From an uncultured Flavobacterium sp. (GTDB lineage: Bacteria > Bacteroidota > Bacteroidia > Flavobacteriales > Flavobacteriaceae): a stretch of DNA of 57,417 nt. The translations under genes and the position numbers were made by a program. Position 1 is the stretch's first letter, and each line of letters begins with the position of its first letter. Shown here piece after piece: positions 7,937 through 17,600 of the stretch. The stretch is from the NCBI GenBank assembly GCA_947631175.1, contig CANRKI010000003.1, positions 1 through 57,417 on the forward strand, in the 5' to 3' direction. The notes below the pieces were generated by a model. It saw nothing but the letters and a program-made list of their open reading frames with translations. It was not told where the DNA came from and did no database searches.

Positions 7937-10216
7937 TTATTTTTCTTCTACATCAAGCGTAGCTTTATATAAACGTAATTCGTCATAGGTAAAAGCATCA
8001 CCGCATTTGTCTTTTAATTCGGTCATACTTTCGCCTTCGTAGTTTTCAAACAACTTCTCGAGCTTTTTAATTTTAGCTTTCGATATAATTTCGGTTAACA
8101 AAATATGTCGTTTTTGTATCAACTTAGCTAAATGGCCATAAATGGTAGTTTGGGTAAGTTTACGTTCGTCGGCAATTTCCTTAACGGTAAACTTAGCACG
8201 CCACATTTCTAAGGTAACTTCAATAGTTGGTTTCTTTTCTTTTTTCTCTTTTTTAGGTTCCGTATAGTAACTTAAATCATCAACAGATTCAATTAATTCG
8301 TTGTTATTAACACGTAATCTGTCGGCAATTTCAACCAATTTATTTACTTTATACGCACCAATCTCTTCACTACTAATAGACGATTTATCAATATCTCGCT
8401 CGTTAATATAATTATCTAAAATTTGAAGAATACGTTTTAAATCTAAAACCTTTTTAACCTGAATTTGTTCAATTTCGCTTAACTCTTCAAATATAGTTTT
8501 CGCCTTTTTTTGACGTCTAAGTTGTACTATTTCGTATAAAAGTTCATCTACCATTTTATCCAAAAATGGATAAAAATAATCGTAGGCTTTTGCACAACGT
8601 TGTTGAACAAAATTTAAATCGACCGGATAATTAGAAAAGAGTTTCGCCAATTGATTTCCGAACTTTTGAGCTGATTCCTGTAGCGAATCGATTAATAAAT
8701 ATTGATCGCGAACCCAAGGCTGCAATTTTCCTTTTGGCGACGCGGTAGATTCGTTACTAAAAGTTGTAGTTAAACTATACCACATTTTAGTAAGTTCTAA
8801 CAAATCAAATCTATTTCTAAGTTCGGTGTATAAATACTGTAAGGTTTTAGCTTGTAAGTTGTATTGTAAAATTTCTTCGGACGATTTGTTTTTAGCAAAC
8901 TCTGTTATTTCCTGATCCGTCACCATGCCATTCATTCGAATCGGAGAAAGCAAAATAAGCCCATTTAAGCTACGTAAACGTGAAAGTGCTACGTAGGCTT
9001 GTCCCGGTGCAAAAACTTGACTCACATCAAGCGCAGCTTTATCAAAAGTTAATCCTTGTGATTTGTGAACCGTAATAGCCCAAGCAAGTTTTATAGGGTA
9101 ATGCGTAAAAGTACCAAGTACCTCCTCTTCTACCTCTTTTGTTAGCTCGTTAACGGTAAATTTAATGTTTTGCCATTCGTATTTTTCAACTTCAATAGTC
9201 TCGCCTGTTTCTGGAAAACGAACAAAAATTTCGTTTGCAGTAAGTTTGGTAACGGTCGCCATTTTACCGTTATAAAATAGCTTATCTTGGCTAATATCGT
9301 TTTTAATAAACATTACTTGTGCGCCAACTTTAAGTTCTAAAGTAGCGTCTAACGGATATATTTTTTCTGGAAAATCGGATACAATTTCGGCTTGATAATA
9401 AAAACTTTTTTGGTCGAGCTGATTGATTGCATCTGCATTGATTTTATCGGCTTTATGATTGTGTGTGGTAACTGTTATCCAACCAGGTTGTGTATGGCTC
9501 TGAAACGATGGATTTACGTATTGATTTAAAACCTCTAAATCCGAAGTTGTAACAATATTATTACGTAAGTTATTTAAAATCGAAATAAAGGTTTGATCTG
9601 TTTGTCGGTAAATTTTTTCGAGTTCGATATACAAAATTGGATTTTCAGTAATCACTTTCGAATGAAAAAAGTAGGCCGATTTATAATATTGACGTAAAAC
9701 TTGCCATTCTTCTTGCCTAACAACAGGTGGAAGTTGTAATAAATCGCCTATAAAAAGTACCTGAACTCCTCCAAATGGCGCATTGTTTTTTCGTACATAT
9801 TGCAACATATAATCCATAGCATCCAAAACATCTGCACGCAACATACTTACTTCATCAATAATTAATAATTGAAGATTTTTAACCAAAGTACGTTTGGATA
9901 AATTCATTTTAAAATGACGACGTAAGGTATTTCTGTTTTCAAATTTAAGTTGATCTGAAAAGCTGTGTTCCGAAAAATTATCAGGAATAAACGAACCAAA
10001 CGGCAACTGAAAAAACGAATGAATAGTAACTCCTTTTGCATTTAAAGCAGCAATTCCGGTTGGTGCAACTACCACAAAGTTTTTATGTGTGGTTTCAACA
10101 ATTTTTTTAAGCAAGGTAGTTTTTCCTGTTCCCGCTTTACCGGTCAGAAATAAACTTTGGTTGGTTTGATTAATAAATTTTAAAACGTAGTCTGCAACGT
10201 GAGAATCCTGCTCCAT
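7937..10216 (-). CDS. Pif1/RecD-like superfamily 1 helicase with C-terminal helix-turn-helix
   Basis: 759 residues. Walker A GKAGTGKT (26-33), a Pif1-type segment after it (APTGIAALNAKG, 51-62) and Walker B IIDEVSML (119-126) identify a Pif1-like helicase, a 5'-3' DNA helicase driven by ATP. The C-terminal helicase motif is near HKSQGLTFD, and VALSRLRS follows it. The last 230 residues are extra: a charged, probably HRDC-like helical stretch and then an HTH-like segment (KFTVKEIADERKLTQTTIYG, about 665-685). This helicase plus HTH arrangement is common in Flavobacteria. The gene is the leftmost of the minus-strand block and converges on the dynamin-like operon. A likely role is resolving DNA structures during replication or repair. 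Confidence 0.85.
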   Translation of the reverse strand: MEQDSHVADYVLKFINQTNQSLFLTGKAGTGKTTLLKKIVETTHKNFVVVAPTGIAALNAKGVTIHSFFQLPFGSFIPDNFSEHSFSDQLKFENRNTLRRHFKMNLSKRTLVKNLQLLIIDEVSMLRADVLDAMDYMLQYVRKNNAPFGGVQVLFIGDLLQLPPVVRQEEWQVLRQYYKSAYFFHSKVITENPILYIELEKIYRQTDQTFISILNNLRNNIVTTSDLEVLNQYVNPSFQSHTQPGWITVTTHNHKADKINADAINQLDQKSFYYQAEIVSDFPEKIYPLDATLELKVGAQVMFIKNDISQDKLFYNGKMATVTKLTANEIFVRFPETGETIEVEKYEWQNIKFTVNELTKEVEEEVLGTFTHYPIKLAWAITVHKSQGLTFDKAALDVSQVFAPGQAYVALSRLRSLNGLILLSPIRMNGMVTDQEITEFAKNKSSEEILQYNLQAKTLQYLYTELRNRFDLLELTKMWYSLTTTFSNESTASPKGKLQPWVRDQYLLIDSLQESAQKFGNQLAKLFSNYPVDLNFVQQRCAKAYDYFYPFLDKMVDELLYEIVQLRRQKKAKTIFEELSEIEQIQVKKVLDLKRILQILDNYINERDIDKSSISSEEIGAYKVNKLVEIADRLRVNNNELIESVDDLSYYTEPKKEKKEKKPTIEVTLEMWRAKFTVKEIADERKLTQTTIYGHLAKLIQKRHILLTEIISKAKIKKLEKLFENYEGESMTELKDKCGDAFTYDELRLYKATLDVEEK

Positions 10217-10240
10217 GAAAAAAATTTTATATGTAAAAAT

Positions 10241-10274
10241 ACAAAAAGCCTCCTAAATTTAGGAGGCTTTTTGT
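10241..10274 (-). terminator. Intrinsic terminator after the OmpH/Skp-like gene
   Basis: A 34-bp perfect palindrome: ACAAAAAGCCTCCTAAA is followed by its exact reverse complement, giving a long stem with a tight loop and A/T runs at both sides. It lies 16 bases beyond the stop of the OmpH/Skp-like gene on the minus strand and upstream of the helicase start. Confidence 0.9.
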
Positions 10275-10290
10275 ATATAGCTTAAAAAGA

Positions 10291-10872
10291 TTATTTTGTA
10301 GCTGTTGTATCTGTAACTGCCGGAGCCGCATCTGGAGCCGAAACTCCTGCATATTTACCGTTAATTTCTTTAGTTACAGTCTCTGTTAAATCATACGATT
10401 CTTTACCATATAAAACCGTAGCAGCATCACCTGTACCTAAAATATAGTCGTAACCGTTTTTCTTAGCATATTCACCAATTTGGTCTTTCATTCGCTTTAC
10501 TAAGTCTTGCATTTCTTTAGCACTTTCTTCTTGTAAAGTTTGTAAAGCTTGTTGCTGCTTAATTTGTAATTCTTGCTCTTTTTGACCTAAACGTTGCCCT
10601 TCAGCTTGTGCCCATTGCATACCTTTAACTTGTGCATTAGCTTGAAAGTTTTTTGCCTCTCTTTGAAAAGCTTCAATCTCAACACGTAAGTCTTTACCTA
10701 CTTCTTCAGATTTGTTTTTATATTTTTCTTCAATAGCTTTTGCTTCGTCACTTTTCTCTAATAATTTAGTAGTGTCCACAAAACCTTGTTTTAAACCTGA
10801 AGCTCCTTCAGTCGTTTTATTACAAGAAACAAATGCCATTGCAGCAAATGCTAATACGATTAATTTTTTCAT
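10291..10872 (-). CDS. OmpH/Skp-family periplasmic chaperone-like protein
   Basis: 193 residues with the Skp/OmpH pattern: an opening GFVDTTKLLEKSDEAKAIEEK after the leader, a long charged helical hairpin (about 45-135) rich in Gln, Glu and Lys, and a closing segment YAKKNGYDYILGTGDAATVLYG. Skp holds unfolded outer-membrane proteins in the periplasm. The leader (MKKLIVLAFAAMAFVSC) ends in a cysteine at position 17 followed by NK, so this copy may be a lipoprotein, unlike soluble E. coli Skp. The tail is Ala/Thr-rich. It is transcribed alone, with a terminator directly downstream. Family assignment is fairly sure; lipidation is inferred. Confidence 0.85.
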   Translation of the reverse strand: MKKLIVLAFAAMAFVSCNKTTEGASGLKQGFVDTTKLLEKSDEAKAIEEKYKNKSEEVGKDLRVEIEAFQREAKNFQANAQVKGMQWAQAEGQRLGQKEQELQIKQQQALQTLQEESAKEMQDLVKRMKDQIGEYAKKNGYDYILGTGDAATVLYGKESYDLTETVTKEINGKYAGVSAPDAAPAVTDTTATK

Positions 10873-11197
10873 TCTTTAGTATTCTAAATTAATATTTGGT
10901 AAAAGTAACAATTTTATATATTATGTCAAATTTACATGATACGTTTAAAAAGATAATAACTTATAACTACAATTTTAATAAAAATAACTAGATAATAAAA
11001 GTATTTCAAAAATCTATGTATATTTTTTATTTTATAGATAAAAGCTATTAAAAGCAGCTTTTTTAGAGAAACTCTAATCCGTTTAAAAATAAAACACAAC
11101 AAAAACCATGTTACATGTTTCAAAAGTGGCTTAAAACGGCTTATTTAAAGTTTTTTGATTTAAAAGCACTGTCTAAAACGTAAAAAGTAAATTTAAA
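10873..11197. other. Non-coding AT-rich interval
   Basis: The 325 bases between the OmpH/Skp-like gene and the methyltransferase gene hold no convincing gene. A 63-codon frame on the minus strand (10932-11123) has a composition driven by AT-rich DNA and no recognisable protein features. A near-match to a -7 element (TACTTTTA on the minus strand, 10900-10907) may drive the OmpH-like gene. Nothing else stands out. Confidence 0.5.
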
Positions 11198-12052
11198 CTA
11201 GTAAATTCGGTTTTTAACGATATAAATGTGTGACGAATATTCCTTAGTCTTTATAGCGTTATAATTTGATTTAAATCCAATCCAAAAAGCTTTAATTGGA
11301 TTCATTTTTCCTGTTTTGTATTTTTCTGAAAGAAGAGAAACGTAATAACTATCAAAACTCATTGGTTCAATTTTATCTAATTTCATCTCTTTTTCTTCAA
11401 CTAATTTTTTAATAGAAGTTTTAGAAAAATGCCAAAGGTGACGCGGAACATCAAAAGCAGCCCAATAATTTCCGTAATGTTTTGCATCAAACGATTTAAA
11501 ATTAGGAACCGCGATTATAATAATTCCGTCATCTTTTACCAAACGTTTTAACTCGGCTATTTGAGCTTGCACATCAGGAACGTGTTCTAAAACATGCCAC
11601 ATGGTAATCACATCAAAACTAGCATCAGGTAAATCTGATGTATTTTCAATAAGTTCTACATTTTTATTTAAAGCTAAATTTCGAGCTTTTTCATTGGGTT
11701 CAAATCCTACAGTTTGCCATCCTACAGATTTTGCAACAGATAAAAAATCGCCCGTACCACAACCAATATCTAACACACGTCCAAAACCTGCATTAACTTT
11801 AGTTATTAATTTTACTTTGTCCGAAAGATTTTTGGTTTTTACTACGTGATATACTTTTTCAAATAAACTGCGCTTCCCATCGGTGTGCGAAATATAATCC
11901 TCACTTTCATAATATTTACCTAAAACATCTAAACCAGGTTGCGGATGTGTTTTAAGAATATCGTATTCGGCGTTATGAAGTAACTGAAATTTTTCGCGAG
12001 ATACGCTGTAATCTTCTACTTCTAAATAAACCTCATTTGGATTGAAATTCAT
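11198..12052 (-). CDS. Class I SAM-dependent methyltransferase
   Basis: 284 residues. The SAM-binding motif I DIGCGTG is at 95-101, followed by the acidic end of strand beta2 (GFEPNEKA) and by FDVITMWHVLEHVPD, a typical motif IV/V region. The first 85 residues are a separate N-terminal segment with a possible strand and helix domain, and the C-terminus has VPNFKSFDAKHYG and RHLWHFS, as in the Methyltransf_12/23-type proteins found in many Bacteroidota genomes. The substrate cannot be told from the sequence. The gene lies downstream of mnmG on the same strand, beyond a terminator, so it is probably a separate unit or is reached by read-through. Confidence 0.8.
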   Translation of the reverse strand: MNFNPNEVYLEVEDYSVSREKFQLLHNAEYDILKTHPQPGLDVLGKYYESEDYISHTDGKRSLFEKVYHVVKTKNLSDKVKLITKVNAGFGRVLDIGCGTGDFLSVAKSVGWQTVGFEPNEKARNLALNKNVELIENTSDLPDASFDVITMWHVLEHVPDVQAQIAELKRLVKDDGIIIIAVPNFKSFDAKHYGNYWAAFDVPRHLWHFSKTSIKKLVEEKEMKLDKIEPMSFDSYYVSLLSEKYKTGKMNPIKAFWIGFKSNYNAIKTKEYSSHIYIVKNRIY

Positions 12053-12076
12053 CTTCTAATTTTTTTATAAATATAG

Positions 12077-12106
12077 AAAAAGTCAACTACAATGAGTTGA
12101 CTTTTT
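12077..12106 (-). terminator. Intrinsic terminator after mnmG
   Basis: A 12-bp stem, AAAAAGTCAACT (12077-12088) with AGTTGACTTTTT (12095-12106), loop of 6 bases. It lies 31 bases beyond the mnmG stop on the minus strand, with the parS site in between. Confidence 0.85.
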
Positions 12107-12121
12107 GTACCTTTTTTTTAT

Positions 12122-12137
12122 TGTTTCACGTGGAACA
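12122..12137 (+). promoter_or_regulatory. parS-like ParB-binding site 2
   Basis: TGTTTCACGTGGAACA is a full 16-base match to the parS consensus family. It ends exactly at the base before the mnmG stop codon (12138-12140), so it occupies the first bases after the gene. Confidence 0.85.
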
Positions 12138-14015
12138 TTATCGTCCCATATGGATTAATAATATTGAAATATCTGCAGGAGAAACTCCAGAAATACGAGA
12201 TGCTTGAGAAATAGTTACCGGTTTAATACGTTTTAATTTTTCTTTAGATTCGTATGAAAGAGATTTGATATTATCGTAATTAAACGTTTCTGGGATGCGA
12301 ACATCTTCTAATCTGTTTAACTTATCAGCGTTTTGCTTTTCTTTCTCGATGTACCCCGAGTATTTAACTTGTATTTCCGCTTGTTGAATAATCTCTTCGT
12401 CTAAATCATTTTCTGAAATATACTCTCGAACCTTTTCAAACTTCAACATATCTTCGAGCTCAATTTGCGGGCGAGAAAATACTTTAAACATTCTGTCAGT
12501 TTGCGTCATTAAACTCGAACCTTTAGCCTCTAAAATAGGATTGCCTTCGGCTGGTTTAACTTGTGTTTCTTTAAAGAAATCAACAAACGCTTCAGACTTG
12601 GTTAACTTCGTTTCCATACGCTTTAAACGCTCGTCTGTTGCTAAACCAACTGCATGAGACATAGGAGTTAAACGGAAATCGGCATTGTCCTGACGTAATA
12701 ACGTACGATACTCAGCACGCGAAGTAAACATACGGTAAGGCTCTTCTGTACCTTTTGTAATTAAATCGTCAATCAAAACTCCAATGTAAGCTTCATTGCG
12801 CTTTAGTATAAATTCGTCTTGCCCTTTAACTTTTAAAGCCGCATTTATACCAGCCATAATTCCTTGCGCAGCGGCTTCTTCATAACCTGTTGTTCCGTTA
12901 ATTTGACCCGCAAAATATAATCCGCTTACAAGCTTAGTTTCTAAGGTGTGCTTTAACTGTGTTGGCGGAAAATAATCGTACTCGATAGCATAACCCGCAC
13001 GTAAAAATTTCACATTTTCAAAACCAGCTACAGATCGCATTGCTTTAAACTGAACATCTTCTGGTAACGAAGTAGAGAAACCATTTACATAAACTTCGAT
13101 AGTATTCCATCCTTCTGGTTCAACAAAAATTTGGTGACGATCTTTATCTGCGAAGCGGTTAATTTTATCTTCGATAGAAGGGCAATAACGTGGTCCTAAC
13201 GATTTGATACGACCAGCAAACATTGGGGAACGATCAAAACCAGAACGTAACAAATCATGAACTTCTGGCGAAGTATAGGTCATGTAACAGCTTTTTTGAA
13301 CTGTTAATGGTTTTGTTACATCAAGATACGAAAACTTTTGCGGGTTAACATCACCTGGTTGTTCCTCCATTTTAGAATAATCTAATGAACGAGCATCCAC
13401 ACGTGGCGGTGTTCCAGTTTTCATTCGGCCTGATTCGAAACCTAATTTTATTAAATCTTCGGTAATACCATAAGCAGCGCTCTCACCTGCTCTACCACCA
13501 CCAAATTGTTTTTCACCAATATGAATCAATCCATTTAAGAAAGTTCCATTAGTTAAAACAACTGTTTTAGCCTTAATTTCGATTCCTAAACTCGTACGAA
13601 TACCTTGTATTGATTTCCCGTCAGATATAATTCCAGAAACCATTTCTTGATAAAAATCGAGGTTTGGGATTTGTTCTAACGTATGTCTCCACTCTGCCGA
13701 AAACATCATACGGTCTGACTGCACACGTGGCGACCACATAGCAGGACCTTTAGACATATTTAGCATTTTAAACTGAATGGCAGTTTTGTCGGATACGATA
13801 CCTGTGTAACCACCAAGTGCATCGATTTCGCGAACGATTTGACCTTTAGCGATACCACCAACAGCAGGATTACACGACATTTGTGCGATGTTTTGTAACG
13901 ACATAGTAACTAATAATGTACTACATCCCATATTAGCAGCAGCAGCAGCAGCCTCACAACCAGCATGCCCAGCACCAACTACAATAACATCATATTGATT
14001 TTGAAATAAACTCAT
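12138..14015 (-). CDS. mnmG: tRNA uridine-5-carboxymethylaminomethyl modification enzyme MnmG (GidA)
   Basis: 625 residues, the usual length. The FAD-binding [10 protein letters not shown] lies at residues 14-23, followed by the family signatures [31 protein letters not shown] and [10 protein letters not shown]. The C-terminal helical domain that recognises MnmE and tRNA ends in [18 protein letters not shown]. With MnmE and 5,10-methylene-THF the enzyme makes the cmnm5 or nm5 group on wobble U34 of several tRNAs. mnmG sits next to the replication origin in many bacteria, which fits the parS-like sites touching both ends of this gene and the candidate origin about 4 kb away. A -7 element on the minus strand (14133-14140) is the likely promoter. 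Confidence 0.97.
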   Translation of the reverse strand: MSLFQNQYDVIVVGAGHAGCEAAAAAANMGCSTLLVTMSLQNIAQMSCNPAVGGIAKGQIVREIDALGGYTGIVSDKTAIQFKMLNMSKGPAMWSPRVQSDRMMFSAEWRHTLEQIPNLDFYQEMVSGIISDGKSIQGIRTSLGIEIKAKTVVLTNGTFLNGLIHIGEKQFGGGRAGESAAYGITEDLIKLGFESGRMKTGTPPRVDARSLDYSKMEEQPGDVNPQKFSYLDVTKPLTVQKSCYMTYTSPEVHDLLRSGFDRSPMFAGRIKSLGPRYCPSIEDKINRFADKDRHQIFVEPEGWNTIEVYVNGFSTSLPEDVQFKAMRSVAGFENVKFLRAGYAIEYDYFPPTQLKHTLETKLVSGLYFAGQINGTTGYEEAAAQGIMAGINAALKVKGQDEFILKRNEAYIGVLIDDLITKGTEEPYRMFTSRAEYRTLLRQDNADFRLTPMSHAVGLATDERLKRMETKLTKSEAFVDFFKETQVKPAEGNPILEAKGSSLMTQTDRMFKVFSRPQIELEDMLKFEKVREYISENDLDEEIIQQAEIQVKYSGYIEKEKQNADKLNRLEDVRIPETFNYDNIKSLSYESKEKLKRIKPVTISQASRISGVSPADISILLIHMGR

Positions 14016-14020
14016 AGTAT

Positions 14021-14036
14021 TGTTTCACGTGGAACA
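14021..14036 (+). promoter_or_regulatory. parS-like ParB-binding site 3
   Basis: TGTTTCACGTGGAACA, identical to site 2 and in the same orientation. It lies 5 bases upstream of the mnmG start codon, inside its predicted leader, so ParB bound here could influence mnmG expression. Confidence 0.85.
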
Positions 14037-14132
14037 TTCCACTTATTTAAATCAGAAGCTGATTTTTTTATGTTTTTCGGATTCTTTTAGTAACTCTAAT
14101 ACTGAATTAGTTAGATACAGAATTACAGTTCG

Positions 14133-14140
14133 CAAAGATA
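14133..14140 (-). promoter_or_regulatory. -7 promoter element of mnmG
   Basis: On the minus strand this reads TATCTTTG, an exact TAnnTTTG match, 117 bases upstream of the mnmG start. The predicted leader would include parS-like site 3 and a small hairpin (AAATCAG/CTGATTT at 14049-14065). A clear -33 TTTG is not seen. Confidence 0.5.
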
Positions 14141-14200
14141 CTACAATTTGCGTTTTTAATAAACCGAACGCCTAATATTTTAACACTTTACCTTAATAAA

Positions 14201-14232
14201 AAAATCACCATCAAAATTGATGGTGATTTTTT
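14201..14232. terminator. Intrinsic terminator after ybeY
   Basis: AAAAATCACCATCA pairs with TGATGGTGATTTTT around an AAAT loop, with further A and T runs outside the stem. It starts directly after the ybeY stop codon on the minus strand and precedes the mnmG promoter. Confidence 0.85.
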
Positions 14233-14233
14233 T

Positions 14234-14653
14234 TTATTGTTCCACGTGAAACATTGCTATTTTTTCGTCTTCTTTAGCACGCATTAATTGCTCATCAGCC
14301 TCAGATTTATCTTTATAACCACAGTAATGTAAAACACCGTGAACTAATACACGTTTTAATTCTTGCTCGAAAGAAACATTAAAATCTGTAGCATTATCTT
14401 GTACTCTTTCAACAGAAATAAAAATATCACCACTAATAACGTCACCTTCGGTATAATCAAAGCTAATAATATCGGTTAATGTATCGTGATCTAAATATTC
14501 TACATTTATTTTATGTAAGTATTCGTCGTCACAAAAAATATACGAAATCTCGCCTAATTCTTTATCTTCAGATTCAACAATGCGTTCAATCCAATCCGCA
14601 ACTTGCTCTTCATTTTCTAAAGTAAAGTCGCCTTCGTAATTAAAATATATCAT
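14234..14653 (-). CDS. ybeY: Endoribonuclease YbeY (rRNA maturation factor)
   Basis: 139 residues. The UPF0054/YbeY family core is present: INVEYLDHDTLTDIISFDY, then GDIFIS, then the metal-binding stretch HGVLHYCGYKD. His105 and His109 are kept, but the position of the third ligand, usually His in GYDH, is Asp115 here. YbeY is a metal-dependent RNase acting in 16S rRNA 3'-end processing and ribosome quality control. The start codon is 2 bases from the stop of the large DUF4175-type gene upstream, so the two are co-transcribed. The last codons (MFHVEQ) are encoded by a parS-like site, see 14238-14253. Confidence 0.93.
   Translation of the reverse strand: MIYFNYEGDFTLENEEQVADWIERIVESEDKELGEISYIFCDDEYLHKINVEYLDHDTLTDIISFDYTEGDVISGDIFISVERVQDNATDFNVSFEQELKRVLVHGVLHYCGYKDKSEADEQLMRAKEDEKIAMFHVEQ
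14238..14253 (-). promoter_or_regulatory. parS-like ParB-binding site 4, inside the ybeY coding end
   Basis: TGTTCCACGTGAAACA is the exact reverse complement of sites 2 and 3. It is embedded in the last codons of ybeY; on the minus strand it encodes the C-terminal MFHVEQ. Confidence 0.85.
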
Positions 14654-14654
14654 G

Positions 14655-17600
14655 CTATTTAAAATATTCTTTAACTAAATTGTCATATTTAGGTTGCAAA
14701 GGTAAGGTATTTTTTTGAAGGATTTCTGTTCCGTTAATATACTCTAATACACTTTTAGGAATTGCTACATCTTTACTTATAAAATTATCTTTATTGGTAT
14801 TTCCTTGGCGTTTATCGTCCTGACCTTGCTCTTTTAAAGCTTCATCTAATTTTAGTAATTCGTGATTTAAATTTTTAAATTGATTTAATAATTCATTCGA
14901 AAAACCTTTGCGTAGTAAATTACGTTCTAACTTTTTCATCTCGGCCAAGGTTTTGTCTAAACCAGAATTTCCAGGTTTATTAGCTAACGCTTTTTCAAGA
15001 GCTTCGCGCAATTGCTGCTGTTCTTTATAAATTTCTAACAATTCACCGGATTCAGCTTCTCCTCCATCCTGACCGTTTTTCCCTTCATTTCCGGGATCCT
15101 TTCCTGCTTCTTGTTCATTTGGTTGTTGACCAGGTTTATCGCCGTCCTTATCACCTTTTTTACCTTCTTTCTTATCCAAACCTTCTCCAAACTGCTTTTG
15201 TAAACCTTTTTGCTTCTGAATTATATCAGACAATTGCGGATCACCTTGCCCAGGTTTAGGTTTACCTTGCCCTGAAGATTGTGCTTGCATTTGATTTTGC
15301 ATATTAGACAATGCCTCTGAAAGTAAATCGGCTAAAATGTTAGAATGATTGATTACGTATTGTTGATGCGAAATTCCTTTACCTAAATTATTTTCGACTA
15401 AATGATGTAAAGATTGATCGATGTTATAATGAATCTCTCCCACATTTTTATTTACAACATCTTGAATCGCGATTTGTCGACTGGCTAAAGTATGAAGGGA
15501 ATCGTCAATAAATTTAAATTGATTTTTAAGTTTTTGCTCGTCTTTTAATAATCGATTAATATGGAAAGATTGAGAACCGTTTCGTCTAAACTCTTTCATA
15601 GTACTTTCTTGCGTGAATGAAAAAGTAAGTAAGTTTTTTAAAATTTGGCGAAGGGATTTTGCATCTTCTTCCAATTGTTCCATTTCACCTCCTTGCATTT
15701 CGCTAGCCATTTTTTTGGCCATTTCCTTCATCTTATTAGCAGCCTTTTTTTGGTTTTGCTTTGCTGTATTTTGATTGTTCTTTTTTAATTGATCTGATGC
15801 CTTTTGCATTTCTTGCTTTGCATCTTCCGCATCCGCATCCATGTTAGGCAAATCCATTGGCTTTTTTAAACCTTCATTTTCTTGTTTTAAATCGTTTAAA
15901 TCTTCTTTTATGTTTTCAAATTCCTTGTTTAATTCTTCTTGTTTATCGTTCGAGTTTTGGTTTTCTGTACTTAAATTTTCTTGCTTAGTGGCTAACTCTT
16001 CCAATTTTTTCATGGTTTGTTCCGCCTTTTGCTCAACATAAAAGCGCTTGGTCTGTTCAACCAACTGCTCCATGCTCTTTTTTTGCTGCGCAGCATTTTG
16101 TTTGGCTTGTTGCATCTTTTCGAGCAATTCCTCTTTCGTTAATTTATCAGTATATTTTTTAAGTTCGTCATACAACTTTTTATTTTTCTCTTGTTCTTTC
16201 TGTAAATTATCTAAACGCTTTTGTAACTCTTCAGCTTTTTTACTTTCATCCTTTTTAGATTTTTCATCTAATTTTTCACTCAGTTTTTTTGCTGCGTCTT
16301 CAATCTTTTTATTGTTCTCGATTTCTGAATTAAAAAAATCTTGAAGCTTTTTTATGTCCTTATAATCCAAATTAGAATTTTGCTTGAGCATCTGATTCAT
16401 TTCATTAGATTTTTTATCGCTAGATTTAGATTGCGTCAAACTTTTTTCTAAAGCATTAATTTGTTGCATCTGGTTGTTCAAGTTTTCATCTTGTTTTTCG
16501 ATTACGTTAAGCTCGTTGTGTAAATAAACCGATGATTTTGTCGATTTAAAATTATTTACAGCATCATTATCGATCACCTCAAAATAATAAGAGTACGTGG
16601 TTCCTTCATTTAAATGCAAGCCATTTGGAAATTGATATACAAATTTTGAGCTGATTTTATCCGAAATAGGTAAAGAAAAATATTGAATTTGATTCGGCAT
16701 TTTTACATCATAATACGCCACGCGTAATTTAGATATTCCATAATCATCGGATGCTTTACCATGATAAATCGTTTTTCCGTTAGCAATTGAATCCGGAACG
16801 GTAAGTACCTCAATTGTAGGGAAATTATCTTTTAAAACTTCAATCTTATAATTAATTTGATGTTTATAATCCTGAATCGTATTTGAACTAATTAATTGAT
16901 AATCAATTGATTTATTAATTTTCTTTTTGAAATGAAATTGCGATTGTGTTTGCAAAAAAGGTGTTGAAACCGAATCAGTTACAAAATTAATTTGATTGGT
17001 ATGTTGGGTTTGAATTTGCCAATTTATTATAGAACCTTCTGGAACAACCAAATTGCCAGAAGTAAAACGCTCTGCTTTTTTATTTAAATAACTTGGGTAA
17101 ATAACATCAATCGCTAAATCTTGAATTGAAGGAAGGTTCAAAAGACCTAAATGAAACTTTTTACTAGTAAAAGAATTGGCCTCAAAATAAAAATCTAGTG
17201 GAACGTTTACAGACGAAAAAACAAATTTAAAAACGCCTGGTTTAATTTTTTCGGCAAAATATTTTTCATTCAAAAAATAAATAGAAACATTTTCTGGAAG
17301 CAAATCGCCGGTCGTTTTAAATTCTAAAACAAAATCGTCTCCTTCTTTAACTTGTAAGTTTTTGTTTAAAATTTGAAATTGAAAAGGCGCCGGTTTTTCA
17401 AAAAACTGATCGTAATTGGCTACCCTATCAAAACTGAATGCTAAATCTTGCTGTTTACCAGAAATAAAAAAATACAGAAAAATTAAAAACGGTAACATTG
17501 CTAACGGAACGTATTTTAAATTTGATTTAAAATTTACCGCATTTAAAAACGGAATTGGCAACAGCTCTTTCGATTTTTGATCGATTGATGCAAGTAATAA

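Noticed and set aside
10932..11123. A 63-codon minus-strand reading frame
   Set aside because: It is built from AT-rich, hydrophobic low-complexity codons, has no promoter or conserved features and sits in an otherwise empty interval.
16048..16344. Plus-strand frame rich in Cys, Ser and Phe opposite the large DUF4175-type gene
   Set aside because: It is the antisense shadow of the Lys/Glu/Gln-rich coiled coil on the minus strand.
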